Made by a program: the position numbers and the translations under genes. A stretch of 64,000 nt of DNA from Actinomadura cremea. GTDB lineage: Bacteria; Actinomycetota; Actinomycetes; Streptosporangiales; Streptosporangiaceae. Below the pieces are notes generated by a model, which was not told the DNA's origin, made no database searches, and saw nothing but the letters and a program-made list of their open reading frames with translations. How positions within the stretch are numbered: the stretch's first letter is position 1; each line of letters opens with the position of its first letter. The DNA is taken from assembly GCF_014648495.1 (NCBI RefSeq), contig NZ_BMRF01000003.1:591485-655484 (forward strand), written 5' to 3'. Of the stretch, positions 30,292-39,931 are shown piece by piece.

Positions 30292-30879
30292 ATGACTGCG
30301 CCGGACGGCTCTCGAACGCATGAGCCGCTCGCCCGGCGGCTGACGGTCCTCTCCGGGCCGTCGGGCGTCGGCAAGAGCACGGTCGTCGCCGAGATCCGGC
30401 GCTCACACCCCCGGGTGTGGCTGTCGGTCTCGGTGACAACCCGGGCCCCCCGCCCGGGCGAGACCCACGGCGTGCAGTACTTCTTCGTCGACGACGCCGG
30501 TTTCGACCGGCTCGTCGCCGAAGGGGACCTCCTCGAATGGGCCGAGTTCGCCGGGAACCGGTACGGCACCCCCCGGCGGCCCGTCGAGGAGCGGCTCGCC
30601 CGCGGCGAGCCCGTCCTGCTGGAGATCGACCTGCAGGGCGCCCGGCAGGTGCGGCAGACCATGCCGCAGGCGCAGCTGGTGTTCCTCGCGCCCCCCTCGT
30701 GGGAGGAACTCGTCCGCCGCCTCACCGGCCGCGGCACCGAGCCCCCCGAGGTCATCGAGCGGCGCCTGGACGCCGCCCGCGTCGAGCTCGCCGCCGAGAA
30801 GGAGTTCGACGTCACGCTCGTCAACACCTCCGTCCGGGACGTGTGCTCGGAGCTGCTAGCCTTAATGGCTGTTCAATGA
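30292..30879 (+). CDS. gmk: Guanylate kinase
   Basis: Gmk phosphorylates GMP to GDP. The 195-aa protein has the P-loop [12 protein letters not shown] (about residues 17-28), the GMP-binding [13 protein letters not shown] and [35 protein letters not shown], and a lid with [12 protein letters not shown] at 30292 gives the usual length; a longer frame upstream is Gly/Pro-rich and unlikely to be translated. Its stop overlaps an ATG of the next frame (ATGA at 30876). Confidence 0.95.
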   Translation: MTAPDGSRTHEPLARRLTVLSGPSGVGKSTVVAEIRRSHPRVWLSVSVTTRAPRPGETHGVQYFFVDDAGFDRLVAEGDLLEWAEFAGNRYGTPRRPVEERLARGEPVLLEIDLQGARQVRQTMPQAQLVFLAPPSWEELVRRLTGRGTEPPEVIERRLDAARVELAAEKEFDVTLVNTSVRDVCSELLALMAVQ

Positions 30880-30932
30880 CCGAAGTCCGCCCACCGGCGG
30901 ACGCGGCCCGCACCCTAGTGGAAGGCCACGCA

Positions 30933-31187
30933 GTGGCAGCCAGCAGCGAAGGCATCACCAACCCGTCGATCGACGAGCTCCTCGAGGTCGTCGACACCAA
31001 GTACGGCCTCGTGAGCATCGCGGCCAAGCGCGCCCGGCAGATCAACGCCTACTACGCCCAGCTCGGCGAGGGCCTGCTGGAGTACGTCGGCCCGCTCGTC
31101 GAGACCCAGGTCCAGGAGAAGCCCCTCTCGATCGCGCTCCGCGAGACGCGCGAGGGCCTCCTGAACGCCGAGCCCATCGAGGGCTGA
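30933..31187 (+). CDS. rpoZ: RNA polymerase omega subunit
   Basis: Omega helps fold and hold the beta-prime subunit. The 84-aa protein has [35 protein letters not shown] and [22 protein letters not shown], matching actinobacterial RpoZ. I chose GTG 30933 because it has GGAAGG 7 nt before it and gives the family length; the ATG at 30876, overlapping the gmk stop, would add 19 unconserved residues but could be used through coupling. Confidence 0.92.
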   Translation: MAASSEGITNPSIDELLEVVDTKYGLVSIAAKRARQINAYYAQLGEGLLEYVGPLVETQVQEKPLSIALRETREGLLNAEPIEG

Positions 31188-31284
31188 GACCAACCGGGCC
31201 GCCCGCATCCGGACGCGACGCCGCGGCCCTGACGGACCGGGCACCGCGCCTGGGGGGCGTGCGCCGGGCCGGTGAGCCGGGAGA

Positions 31285-32547
31285 GTGACCACGATGACCT
31301 CCGGTAAGCCCCGCGTCGTCCTCGGCGTCGGCGCGGGCATCGCCGCCTACAAGGTGTGCGAGCTCCTGCGGCGGCTCACCGAGTCGGGCCACGATGTGCG
31401 CGTCGTCCCCACCGCGGACGCGCTGCGCTTCGTCGGCGAGCCCACCTGGGCGGCGCTGTCGGGCCATCCGGTGTCCCCGCAGGTCTGGGACGGCGTGGCC
31501 GAGGTCCCGCACGTCCGGCTCGGGCAGACCGCCGACCTGGTGTTCGTCGCGCCCGCCACCGCCGACCTGCTCGCCCGCGCCGCGCACGGCCTGGCCGACG
31601 ACCTGCTCACCAACACCCTGCTCACCGCGCGCTGCCCGGTGGTGTTCGCGCCCGCGATGCACACCGAGATGTGGGAGCACCCCGCCACCCGCGACAACGT
31701 CGCGACGCTGCGGGCGCGCGGCGCGATCGTCGTCGAGCCCGCCTCCGGGCGGCTCACCGGCGCCGACACCGGCCCCGGACGGCTGCCCGACCCGGCCGAG
31801 CTGTTCGAAGTGGCCCGGCGCGTCCTGGCCCGCGGCGACCGGGAACCGGACGCGCGCGGCACCGACCCCGCGGGAGACCTCGCCGGGCGGCGCTTCGTCA
31901 TCTCCGCCGGCGGGACGCGCGAGGCGATCGACCCGGTCCGGTTCATCGGCAACCGCTCGTCCGGCCTGCAGGGCTACGCGCTCGCCCGCACCGCCGTCGC
32001 GCGCGGCGCCCGCGTCACGATCGTCGCGGCCAACGTCGCGCTGCCCGCCCCGGCCGGCGCCCGCGTCGTGCCCGTCGGGTCCGCGGAGGAGATGCGCGCG
32101 GCCGTCCTCGACGCGGCCGGCGACCCCGGCGATCCGGCGGACGCGGTCGTGATGGCCGCCGCCGTCGCCGACTTCCGGCCCGCCGCCTACCGGGGCTCGA
32201 AGATCAAGAAGACGCCGGACGGCGAGCCGGACCCGATCACGCTCGTCAAGAACCCCGACATCCTGGCCGAGCTCGGCGAGCGCCGCCGTCCCGACCAGGT
32301 GATCGTCGGGTTCGCGGCGGAGACCGACGACGTCCTCGCCAACGGGCGGGCCAAACTCGTCCGCAAGCGCTGCGACCTCCTCGTCGTCAACCAGGTCGGC
32401 GAGAACCTCGCGTTCGGGACGCCCGACAACGCGGCGGTCGTGCTCGGCGCGGACGGCTCACGCACCGACGTCCCGCGCGGGGCGAAGGAGGAGCTGGCCG
32501 ACACCGTGTGGGATCTGGTCGCCGCACGCCTGAAACCTCGATCCTGA
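31285..32547 (+). CDS. coaBC: Bifunctional phosphopantothenoylcysteine decarboxylase/synthase
   Basis: CoaBC makes phosphopantothenoylcysteine and decarboxylates it, two steps of CoA synthesis. The 420-aa protein has the flavin-binding CoaC half (VVLGVGAGIAAYKVCELL, His in VPHVRL, VFVAPATADLLA, CPVVFAPAMHTEMW) and the CoaB half (FVISAGGTREAIDPVRFIGN, MAAAVADFRP, RGSKIKK with the conserved Lys, VVNQVGENLAFG). GTG at 31285 after GGGAGAGT. It lies between rpoZ and metK as in Streptomyces. Confidence 0.95.
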   Translation: MTTMTSGKPRVVLGVGAGIAAYKVCELLRRLTESGHDVRVVPTADALRFVGEPTWAALSGHPVSPQVWDGVAEVPHVRLGQTADLVFVAPATADLLARAAHGLADDLLTNTLLTARCPVVFAPAMHTEMWEHPATRDNVATLRARGAIVVEPASGRLTGADTGPGRLPDPAELFEVARRVLARGDREPDARGTDPAGDLAGRRFVISAGGTREAIDPVRFIGNRSSGLQGYALARTAVARGARVTIVAANVALPAPAGARVVPVGSAEEMRAAVLDAAGDPGDPADAVVMAAAVADFRPAAYRGSKIKKTPDGEPDPITLVKNPDILAELGERRRPDQVIVGFAAETDDVLANGRAKLVRKRCDLLVVNQVGENLAFGTPDNAAVVLGADGSRTDVPRGAKEELADTVWDLVAARLKPRS

Positions 32548-32579
32548 TCGATCCCGCTAGACTGCCCACTTGCACCATC

Positions 32580-32602
32580 GGGTCGCCCGGGCGGGGCGAC
32601 CC
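32580..32602 (+). terminator. Hairpin between coaBC and metK
   Basis: GGGTCGCC (32580-32587) pairs exactly with GGCGACCC (32595-32602) around a 7-nt loop. It is 33 nt after the coaBC stop and 66 nt before the metK start. It may end coaBC transcripts or attenuate metK. I see no SAM riboswitch motif here. Confidence 0.5.
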
Positions 32603-32668
32603 CCGCCGATCCGAAGTAACATCCGTCCTGCGACGTCAGTCAGCAGCCGCTGCAAGGAGTTCACGTAC

Positions 32669-33874
32669 GTGTCTCGCCGCCTGTTCACCTCCGAGTCCGT
32701 CACCGAAGGACACCCGGACAAGATCGCGGACCAGATCAGTGACGCGATCCTCGACTCGATGCTCAAGGACGATCCGAAGAGCCGGGTCGCCGTGGAGACC
32801 TTGATCACGACCGGTCAGGTGCACGTGGCCGGCGAGGTCACCACCGAGACCTACGTGGACATCCCCGCGCTGATCCGGGAGAAGATCCTCGAGATCGGCT
32901 ACGACTCGTCCAAGAAGGGCTTCGACGGCCACTCCTGCGGCGTGTCGGTGTCCATCGGCGCCCAGTCGCCCGACATCGCGCAGGGCGTCGACGACGCCTA
33001 CGAGACCCGCGCCGGGGACGACCGCGACAAGCGCGGCGACGACCTCGACAAGCAGGGCGCCGGCGACCAGGGCCTCATGTTCGGCTACGCCACCAACGAG
33101 ACCCCCGAGCTGATGCCGCTGCCGATCACGCTGGCGCACCGGCTCGCGCAGCGGCTGTCGGCCGTCCGCAAGGAGGGCACGGTGCCCTACCTGCGCCCCG
33201 ACGGCAAGACGCAGGTCACCATCGAGTACGACGGCGACCGCGGCGTCCGCCTCGACACCGTCGTCGTGTCGTCGCAGCACGCCCCCGACATCGACCTCCG
33301 GGAGCTCCTGACGCCCGACGTCAAGGAGCATGTGGTCGACCCGGTGCTGGCCGCCTTCGAGATCGACACCGACGGCTACCGGCTGCTGGTGAACCCGACC
33401 GGCCGCTTCGAGATCGGCGGCCCGATGGGCGACGCCGGGCTCACCGGCCGCAAGATCATCGTCGACACCTACGGCGGCATGGCCCGGCACGGCGGCGGCG
33501 CGTTCTCCGGCAAGGACCCGTCCAAGGTGGACCGCTCGGCCGCGTACGCGATGCGCTGGGTCGCCAAGAACATCGTGGCCGCCGGCCTCGCCGACCGCGC
33601 CGAGGTCCAGGTCGCCTACGCGATCGGCAAGGCCCACCCGGTCGGCGTGTTCGTCGAGACCTTCGGCACGGAGAAGATCGACCCGGAGAAGATCGAGAAG
33701 GCCGTCCACGAGGTCTTCGACCTGCGCCCCGGCGCGATCGTCCGCGACCTCGACCTGCTCCGCCCGATCTACTCGCAGACGGCCGCCTACGGTCACTTCG
33801 GCCGTTCCGAGCCCGACTTCTCCTGGGAGTCCACCGACCGCGCGAAGGCGCTCGCCTCCGCCGCCGGTCTCTGA
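32669..33874 (+). CDS. metK: S-adenosylmethionine synthetase
   Basis: MetK makes SAM from ATP and methionine. The 401-aa protein has [20 protein letters not shown] at the N-terminus, [10 protein letters not shown], the loop [41 protein letters not shown], and the phosphate-binding [16 protein letters not shown] with [13 protein letters not shown] at 32669 follows AAGGAG 10 nt upstream. Ends just before a strong shared terminator. Confidence 0.97.
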   Translation: MSRRLFTSESVTEGHPDKIADQISDAILDSMLKDDPKSRVAVETLITTGQVHVAGEVTTETYVDIPALIREKILEIGYDSSKKGFDGHSCGVSVSIGAQSPDIAQGVDDAYETRAGDDRDKRGDDLDKQGAGDQGLMFGYATNETPELMPLPITLAHRLAQRLSAVRKEGTVPYLRPDGKTQVTIEYDGDRGVRLDTVVVSSQHAPDIDLRELLTPDVKEHVVDPVLAAFEIDTDGYRLLVNPTGRFEIGGPMGDAGLTGRKIIVDTYGGMARHGGGAFSGKDPSKVDRSAAYAMRWVAKNIVAAGLADRAEVQVAYAIGKAHPVGVFVETFGTEKIDPEKIEKAVHEVFDLRPGAIVRDLDLLRPIYSQTAAYGHFGRSEPDFSWESTDRAKALASAAGL

Positions 33875-33890
33875 CCTTCCGGCACCGACG

Positions 33891-33919
33891 GGCCCCGGAC
33901 GCCTCGCGCGTCCGGGGCC
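33891..33919. terminator. Bidirectional terminator between metK and the membrane-protein gene
   Basis: GGCCCCGGACGC (33891-33902) pairs exactly with GCGTCCGGGGCC (33908-33919) around CTCGC. It sits between two convergent stops (33874 and 33932). Confidence 0.85.
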
Positions 33920-33931
33920 TCCGGCGTGCGC

Positions 33932-35602
33932 TCAGGACGAGCAGCGCGTGCCGTGGCCCAGCGCGCCGTAGTGGGCCGCGAGGGTGTAGCGGCCCGCCGA
34001 CGGCACGTCCATCCGCACGAAGCCGCCCTCGGGCCGCAGGCAGCCGCCCCCGGTGACGTCCAGCCACGGGGACCAGGCGGCGCGCACCAGCACCGACCCC
34101 GCGGACGGCATGTCGACGGCGAGTTCGCCCGCGTCGAGCCGCGCCACGGTGCCGGGCGCGTCCACGAGCGGGGTGGCGTGCCGCACCCGGAACAGCCGCC
34201 AGTGCTCGTCGCGCCACACCTCCGCCAGGTACGCCGGTTCCGACCGGACGAGCGCGGCCTCCTCCTCGGCGGCCCAGTCGACCTCCTGGGCGGGCAGCAC
34301 GACCCACTTCACCGCCCACTCGTGCAGCCAGTCGCGGTACGACTCGGCGGTGAGCGCCCCGTCCTCGTAGAACAGCTCGTGGCGCTCGGCGTCGACCTGC
34401 CGGTTCCAGCCGCGCGCCAGGACGAACCCGCGGGCCAGCCCCGCCGACTCCCAGTGCGACCGCAGCGGCACGACCTCGATGCGGCTCTCGTCCGCGTCCA
34501 GGGCCTCCAGTTCGGCCACGAGACCGCGCGCGTGGTCGGCGGCGCGGGCGGCGGGCTCGGTGTGGACGATGTCGTCCACGGGCTTCACGACCTGCCAGGC
34601 GGCCGTCACCACGAACGCCAGCGACAGCGCGGTCAGCCGGATCCGGTCGCGCGTGCACCCGGCGGCGACGAGCAGGAACATGCCGCCGAACAGCAGCGAC
34701 AGGCGCTCGACGTTGCTGCCCACCGGTGAGGGGATGAGCCATGTCAGGAGGATCCCGGCGAGGTAGACGCCGGCGCCGATCCGGACGAACCGCCAGGTCG
34801 CGGGCGCGCAGCACAGGATCGCCAGGACGCTCGTCACCGCCGGCAGCACGATCGCGTCGAACGAGATCGGCTGCACCCCGCTGAACGGGAACAGCAGGCT
34901 CGTCGTGCCGGACACGACCGGCAGGCCCACGCCGATCGCGACCGCGACCCGGAACCGGCGGATGAGGACCAGGGCCCCCGCGAGCACCAGCAGGAACAGC
35001 CCCGCGACCGGGCTGGCCAGCGACGCCAGCAGCCCGCACGCGACCATCCCGGCGCCGCGCAGCGCGGGGGTGCCGCGCCGGGTGAACACCAGGATCGTCG
35101 CGACGAGCGCGAACGTCAGGCCGAGCCCGAACGTGGTGCGCCCGGAGGCGCTGTTGCAGGTCAGCGCGAACGCCGCCCACACCGCCGCGGGCAGCGCCAC
35201 CGGCGCGCGGAACCGCACGAGCAGGTGCGCGGTCAGCGCGGCCGACACGACGCCCGTCACGGTGGCGACCGTCCGGATCCCGAACAGGGCCATCACGTAC
35301 GGGGAGACGACGCTGTAGGACGCGGGGTGCATCCCGCCGTACCAGGAGAAGCTGTACGCGGCGCCGGGATGCTCGGCGGCGAAGTCCGTCCAGGCGGCCT
35401 GCGCGGCGAGGTCGCCGCCCTCGGCCGCGAGGAGCAGCGCCCACACCAGGTGCAGCACGGCGGCCGTGAGCGCCGCCGCCGTCACCGGGTGCCGCAGGCT
35501 CGCGTAACGCCGCCACGGGGGCGGGGCGGGTTCGGCGGGACGGCCGGGCCGCGCGTCCTCGAGCAGAGCGCCCGCCGATCCGGGCGCTTGAGTGACGCTC
35601 AC
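33932..35602 (-). CDS. Polytopic membrane protein, glycosyltransferase-like plan
   Basis: The 556-aa protein has a hydrophilic N-terminus, about 10-11 hydrophobic helices (residues about 45-370; e.g. VTAAALTAAVLHLVWALLLA, MVACGLLASLASPVAGLFLL), and a C-terminal extracytoplasmic domain of about 200 residues with WLDVTGGGCLRPEGGFVRMD and a final GHGTRCSS. The plan resembles GT-C/mannosyltransferase-like membrane proteins, but no catalytic Asp motif is obvious, so the function is unknown. GTG at 35602 was chosen over 35665; starts are uncertain. It is divergent from priA. Confidence 0.75.
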   Translation of the reverse strand: MSVTQAPGSAGALLEDARPGRPAEPAPPPWRRYASLRHPVTAAALTAAVLHLVWALLLAAEGGDLAAQAAWTDFAAEHPGAAYSFSWYGGMHPASYSVVSPYVMALFGIRTVATVTGVVSAALTAHLLVRFRAPVALPAAVWAAFALTCNSASGRTTFGLGLTFALVATILVFTRRGTPALRGAGMVACGLLASLASPVAGLFLLVLAGALVLIRRFRVAVAIGVGLPVVSGTTSLLFPFSGVQPISFDAIVLPAVTSVLAILCCAPATWRFVRIGAGVYLAGILLTWLIPSPVGSNVERLSLLFGGMFLLVAAGCTRDRIRLTALSLAFVVTAAWQVVKPVDDIVHTEPAARAADHARGLVAELEALDADESRIEVVPLRSHWESAGLARGFVLARGWNRQVDAERHELFYEDGALTAESYRDWLHEWAVKWVVLPAQEVDWAAEEEAALVRSEPAYLAEVWRDEHWRLFRVRHATPLVDAPGTVARLDAGELAVDMPSAGSVLVRAAWSPWLDVTGGGCLRPEGGFVRMDVPSAGRYTLAAHYGALGHGTRCSS

Positions 35603-35922
35603 AGCACCTGCCGGGACACGGTGAACGGGGAGGACGCGGGAGGCATCCGCCAATGATCGCCCCAACCGGCACCCTGCACAAAACGACCCCGCCCCGCCCT
35701 ACCGCCGCCGCCCCCGCCCACCAGTCCGGCGCCCTGAGGGACCGGGACGTCCTGGTGCGGCGCCTGAGCGGCTGGTACACCGTCCTGAGAGGGGCGGGAC
35801 GGCGGACAGGACGGTGAACGGCAGGACGGGTGGTCAGGACGGTCGGGGCACCGGGACGGGGCGGGGCGGCGCGGCGGTGCGGGGGCGGTCGGTGGTCGGA
35901 GGCTTCTGGTAGGACGGGGGAC
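35603..35922. promoter_or_regulatory. Divergent 320-bp region before priA with CAGGACGG repeats
   Basis: This GC-rich gap separates the divergent membrane-protein gene and priA. CAGGACGG occurs directly at 35807-35814, 35822-35829 and 35835-35842, and inverted (CCGTCCTG) at 35780-35787. The spacing (15 and 13 bp) is irregular. I see no confident promoter motif. Confidence 0.5.
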
Positions 35923-38028
35923 GTGACGAAGGCGGGCGGTGAAGCGGCGGGCGGGGGAGCGGACCTGATCCCCGGGCTCGGCGATCTTCCGCGCGCCGCG
36001 CCCGCGAAGCCGAAGAAGCCGGCGAAGCCGCCCAAGAAGGGCGCCAAGGTTCCGGCCGAGAACCTGCCGGTCGCCCGTGTCGCCGTCGACGTCCCGCTCC
36101 CGCACCTCGACCGGCCGTTCGACTACCTGGTGCCCGCCGAGCTCGACGCCGAGGCGGTCCCCGGCTGCCGGCTGCGGGTCCGGTTCGCGGGCCAGCTCGT
36201 GGACGGCCTCCTGCTGGAGCGCGTCGCCGAGAGCGACCACGAGGGCACGCTGATGTACGTGGAGCGGGTCACCTCGCCCGAACCGGTGCTCACCCCCCAG
36301 GTCGCCGCGCTGGCCCGGGAGGTCGCCGACCGGTACGCCGGGACGTTCGCGGACGTCGTGCGGCTCGCCGTCCCGCCGCGGCACGCCCGCGTCGAGGCCG
36401 AGGAGCCCCCCGAGCCGCCGCCGGCGCCGGCGGAGGACGCGGGCCCGGGACCGTGGGCCGAGTACCCGGCCGGGCCGTCGTTCCTGGCCGCGCTGGCCGA
36501 GGGACGGGCGCCGCGCGCGGTGTGGACGGCGCTTCCCGGCCCCCGCTGGACGGACGCGGTCGCGCGGGCCGTCGCGACGGCGCTGCGGGCCGGGCGCGGC
36601 GCGCTGGTCGTGCTGGCCGACGGCCGCGACGTGGCGCGCGTGGACGCCGCGCTGGCCGGGGAGCTGGGGGAGGGGCGGCACGTCGCCCTCACCGCCGAGC
36701 CGGGGCCCGCGGAGCGGTACCGCAGGTGGCTGGCGGTGCTGCGCGGCTCGGTGCGCGCGGTCGTCGGGACGCGCGCGGCGATGTTCGCGCCCGTCGCCGA
36801 CCTCGGGCTGGTCGTGCTGTGGGACGACGGCGACGACGTGCACGCCGAGCCGCACGCCCCCTACCCCCATCCGCGCGAGGTGCTGGCGCTGCGGGCGCAC
36901 CGGTCGGGCGCCGCGGCGCTGATCGGCGGGTTCACCCGGACGACCGACGCGACCCGGCTGGTGGAGACCGGCTGGGCGCACGCGCTCGCCGCCGACCGGA
37001 CGCGGATCCGGCAGGTGATGCCGCGCGTCCGGTACGTCGGGGAGGAGGGCGAGCTGGCCCGCGACGCCGCCGCCCGCACGGCGCGGCTGCCGAACGTCGC
37101 GTTCCAGGCGGCCCGCCGCGCGCTGGAGGACGGTCCGGTGCTGGTGCAGGTCCCGAGGCGCGGGTACCTGCCGGGGCTGGCGTGCGCCCGGTGCCGGACG
37201 CCCGCGCGGTGCGCCGCGTGCCAGGGGCCGCTGGCGCTGCCGTCGTCCCACGCGGCCCCCTACTGCCGGTGGTGCGGCCGGATCGCGGGCGACTGGCACT
37301 GCGCCGAGTGCGACTTCGTCCGGGTCCGTGCGGTCGTGGTGGGCGCCAAGCGGACGGCCGAGGAGCTGGGCCGGGCGTTCCCCGGGGTGCCGGTGCGCAC
37401 GTCGGGACGGGACGCGATCCTCGAGCGGATCGGCCCGGAGCGGGCCCTCGTGGTGGCGACGCCGGGCGCGGAGCCGCCCGCCGAGGGCGGCTTCACGGCC
37501 GCGCTGCTGCTGGACGGCTGGGTGCTGCTGGGCCGCCCGGACCTGCGGGCCGGGGAGGAGGCGCTGCGCCGCTGGATGAACGCGGCGGCGCTCGTTCGCC
37601 CCGGCGGGCCGGTGGTCGTGGCCGCCGACGGGACGCTGCCGCAGGTGCAGGCGCTCGTCCGGTGGGACGCGGTCACCTACGCGGAGCGGGAGCTGTCCGA
37701 GCGCCGCGACGCCGGGTTCCCGCCGGCGGTGCGGATGGCGTCGCTGACCGGCACGCCCGCCGCGATCCGCGACCTGCTGGCCGACGCCCGCCTCCCGGAC
37801 GGCGCGGAGGTGCTGGGCCCCGTGCCCGTCCCGCAGGCGCCCGGTGGGCAGAAGGGCGACGGGGGCGGGCGGGAGCGGGGTCCGGAGCGGGAGCGGGCGC
37901 TCGTCCGCGTTCCCCAGCGGGACGGTTCGGCGCTGGCGCGCGCGCTGAAGGAGGCCCGGGGCGTTCGCAGTGCGCGGAAGGCCGCGGAGGCCGTACGCGT
38001 CGAGATCGACCCCCTGGAGCTGATCTGA
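35923..38028 (+). CDS. priA: PriA primosomal protein, actinobacterial type without helicase motif I
   Basis: The 701-aa protein has a Lys/Pro-rich leader, the PriA 3'-DNA-binding domain (VARVAVDVPLPHLDRPFDYLVP), a degenerate helicase part, and eight zinc-binding Cys (CARCRTPARCAACQ then YCRWCGRIAGDWHCAECD). No GxGKT Walker A is visible where PALPGPRW-like sequence stands, and the DEEH box is replaced (VLWDDGDDVH), as described for mycobacterial PriA. It is therefore probably a replication-restart scaffold rather than an ATP-driven helicase. GTG at 35923 with no strong Shine-Dalgarno. Confidence 0.88.
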   Translation: MTKAGGEAAGGGADLIPGLGDLPRAAPAKPKKPAKPPKKGAKVPAENLPVARVAVDVPLPHLDRPFDYLVPAELDAEAVPGCRLRVRFAGQLVDGLLLERVAESDHEGTLMYVERVTSPEPVLTPQVAALAREVADRYAGTFADVVRLAVPPRHARVEAEEPPEPPPAPAEDAGPGPWAEYPAGPSFLAALAEGRAPRAVWTALPGPRWTDAVARAVATALRAGRGALVVLADGRDVARVDAALAGELGEGRHVALTAEPGPAERYRRWLAVLRGSVRAVVGTRAAMFAPVADLGLVVLWDDGDDVHAEPHAPYPHPREVLALRAHRSGAAALIGGFTRTTDATRLVETGWAHALAADRTRIRQVMPRVRYVGEEGELARDAAARTARLPNVAFQAARRALEDGPVLVQVPRRGYLPGLACARCRTPARCAACQGPLALPSSHAAPYCRWCGRIAGDWHCAECDFVRVRAVVVGAKRTAEELGRAFPGVPVRTSGRDAILERIGPERALVVATPGAEPPAEGGFTAALLLDGWVLLGRPDLRAGEEALRRWMNAAALVRPGGPVVVAADGTLPQVQALVRWDAVTYAERELSERRDAGFPPAVRMASLTGTPAAIRDLLADARLPDGAEVLGPVPVPQAPGGQKGDGGGRERGPERERALVRVPQRDGSALARALKEARGVRSARKAAEAVRVEIDPLELI

Positions 38029-38044
38029 CCAATAGGGTGCTCTG

Positions 38045-39865
38045 GTGGCCGATAACTGGGTGGAGCCGACCGACCGCGACCTGCGGCGGTGGGCGGACGA
38101 GCGCGGAGAGAAGCTCGACGAGCAGGGCACGCGGATCCTGCTGGAGCTGATGCGGGACGAGCTGGGCCTGCCGGGTCCCGGGGAGCTGACCCCCGAACGG
38201 CTCCGGAGCCTCCTGCTGGAGGTGTTCCCCGAGGCCGTCGTCGCGGCCGCCGACGACGTCCCCACCGTCCTCACGGCGCTGCGCGGCGTCGTCGCGTACC
38301 TGCGCGACTCCGGGACGGTCACCGCGCCGGACGCGGCCGCGCTGGAGACCGAGATCGACCGCGTCGCGCCGGAGTTCACCGAGGTCGTCGGCGACTTCGA
38401 CGACGCCGAGCAGCGGGCCGCCGCGGAGGTCGTCGCCGGGCTGATGCAGGCGGACGGGGTCCCCATGGAGGACCCGGAGGCCGTCGAGAAGTGGGTGCGC
38501 GAGTTCGAGAGCCTCCCCGACGAGGAGCGGTTCGCCCGCACCGAGGAGTACCTGCGCGAGGTCGAGGAGCGCGTCGTCCCGCCCGTCCGGATCGCGCCGG
38601 AGGCCGAGCTGGCCGCCGCGGCGCGCGCGTCCCGCCTCACCGCGGCGATCGTCGCGCTGGCCGAGTGGACGGGCGAGCGCGAGCTGACCGAGCACGAGAC
38701 CCTCACCGACGCCGACGCGGCGGAGGCGCGCGGCGTCCTCGGCCTGGCGGCGGCGGGCGCGGAGGGCGAGCCCGACGGCGAGCTGGAGCGGCTCTGGTGG
38801 GCGGCGGCCGCCGCCGAGGTGATCGAGGTCGAGGGCGGCCGCGCCGTGCCCGGCCGGGCGCTGGCCGGGCTGCGGTCCGAGGACGACGCCGAGCTGCTGG
38901 GCGCGTGGCTGCCGCTGTTCGACGCCGTCGCGGTGCCCGAGCACGACTACGAGGACGGACTCGACGCCGCCGAGCTGGTGCAGAACGCGCTGACGGGCGT
39001 CCTGATCCACCTGTACGAGCAGGAGGAGCCGACCCCGCCGGACGCGCTCGTCGACGCGATGATCGAGCACATCGGGGAGCAGTACGTGGTGGAGGAGGAG
39101 GGCGCGGCGATGTCGCGGCTCCTCTCCGACGCGTTCCGCCGGGAGCTGGACGTCCTGGAGGAGTGGGGGATCGTCGAACCGGCCGGGAACGGACCGGCCG
39201 GGGGCGAGCCGGGCGGGGAGGCCGCCGGGGGCCGCGCGCTGACGCCGCTCGCGGTCTGGGCCGTCCGGGAGCTGCTGATCGCCGACGGGTTCCTGGCGCC
39301 GGTCGTCGGCGACCTCGCGGACGCGACGGCGGCCGAGCTGGTCGCGGGCCTGGTGTGGCACCGCACCGACACCGCCGACGAGGAGATCGACGGCTGGCTG
39401 GCCGACCGGGACGCCGCCGCGGCCGCCGCCGAACTCCTCGACGTCATGCGGACCGGCGGGCCGGGCGCCCGCAACCTCGCCGCGTCCGTCCTGCACCGCA
39501 TCGGCGCGGACGCCGCGCCCGTCGTGCGCGCGGCGGGCGACCATCCGCTCTGCGGCCCGTACGCGGCGATGTGGCTGGCGTCCGCGGGCGACGCCGCGGG
39601 CCGGGACCTCACCCGCGGCGAGTACCTGTGGGTGTTCGTCGACACCGTCGCCGGGATGATGGAGGCCGCCGACGCCGCCGCGGCCGTCGCCGCCGCGCTC
39701 GCCGACGTCGCGCCGGACGCCGACATGGCGGCCATGGTGGACGAGCTGTGGCGCATCGAGCACCCCGACCTGGTGGAGGTGCTGGAGGCCCTCGGCGACC
39801 ACCATCCCGACCGGACCGTCGCCAAGACCGCCCGCACCGCCGCCTACAAGGCGCGATCCGCCTGA
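38045..39865 (+). CDS. Large acidic helical protein of unknown function between priA and def
   Basis: I do not recognise this 606-aa protein. It is very rich in Ala, Glu and Asp and predicted all-helical, with two similar halves of short helices; the C-terminal part (LLDVMRTGGPGARNLAASVLHRIG and following) resembles HEAT-like repeats. There is no signal peptide or membrane helix, so it is cytoplasmic. GTG at 38045, 16 nt after priA, with only a weak AGGGTG before it, so it is probably co-transcribed with priA. It is not an obvious enzyme; a scaffold or regulator in replication restart or translation is a guess. Confidence 0.7.
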   Translation: MADNWVEPTDRDLRRWADERGEKLDEQGTRILLELMRDELGLPGPGELTPERLRSLLLEVFPEAVVAAADDVPTVLTALRGVVAYLRDSGTVTAPDAAALETEIDRVAPEFTEVVGDFDDAEQRAAAEVVAGLMQADGVPMEDPEAVEKWVREFESLPDEERFARTEEYLREVEERVVPPVRIAPEAELAAAARASRLTAAIVALAEWTGERELTEHETLTDADAAEARGVLGLAAAGAEGEPDGELERLWWAAAAAEVIEVEGGRAVPGRALAGLRSEDDAELLGAWLPLFDAVAVPEHDYEDGLDAAELVQNALTGVLIHLYEQEEPTPPDALVDAMIEHIGEQYVVEEEGAAMSRLLSDAFRRELDVLEEWGIVEPAGNGPAGGEPGGEAAGGRALTPLAVWAVRELLIADGFLAPVVGDLADATAAELVAGLVWHRTDTADEEIDGWLADRDAAAAAAELLDVMRTGGPGARNLAASVLHRIGADAAPVVRAAGDHPLCGPYAAMWLASAGDAAGRDLTRGEYLWVFVDTVAGMMEAADAAAAVAAALADVAPDADMAAMVDELWRIEHPDLVEVLEALGDHHPDRTVAKTARTAAYKARSA

Positions 39866-39931
39866 CGCCTCCGTAAACTGGACGGTACGTCCCACGATCG
39901 AACGCTCGACCCGCAGGAAACGGAGCCCTCC

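Noticed and set aside
30876-30932. Longer RpoZ start at ATG 30876
   Set aside because: It overlaps the gmk stop but adds residues outside the RpoZ family; GTG 30933 has a better ribosome site. Kept as an alternative.
32548-32668. SAM riboswitch before metK
   Set aside because: I looked for SAM aptamer motifs and found only a simple hairpin.
35599-38706. 1035-codon minus-strand frame over priA
   Set aside because: Shadow of priA and the 606-aa gene; Arg/Ser/Gly-rich with no domain.
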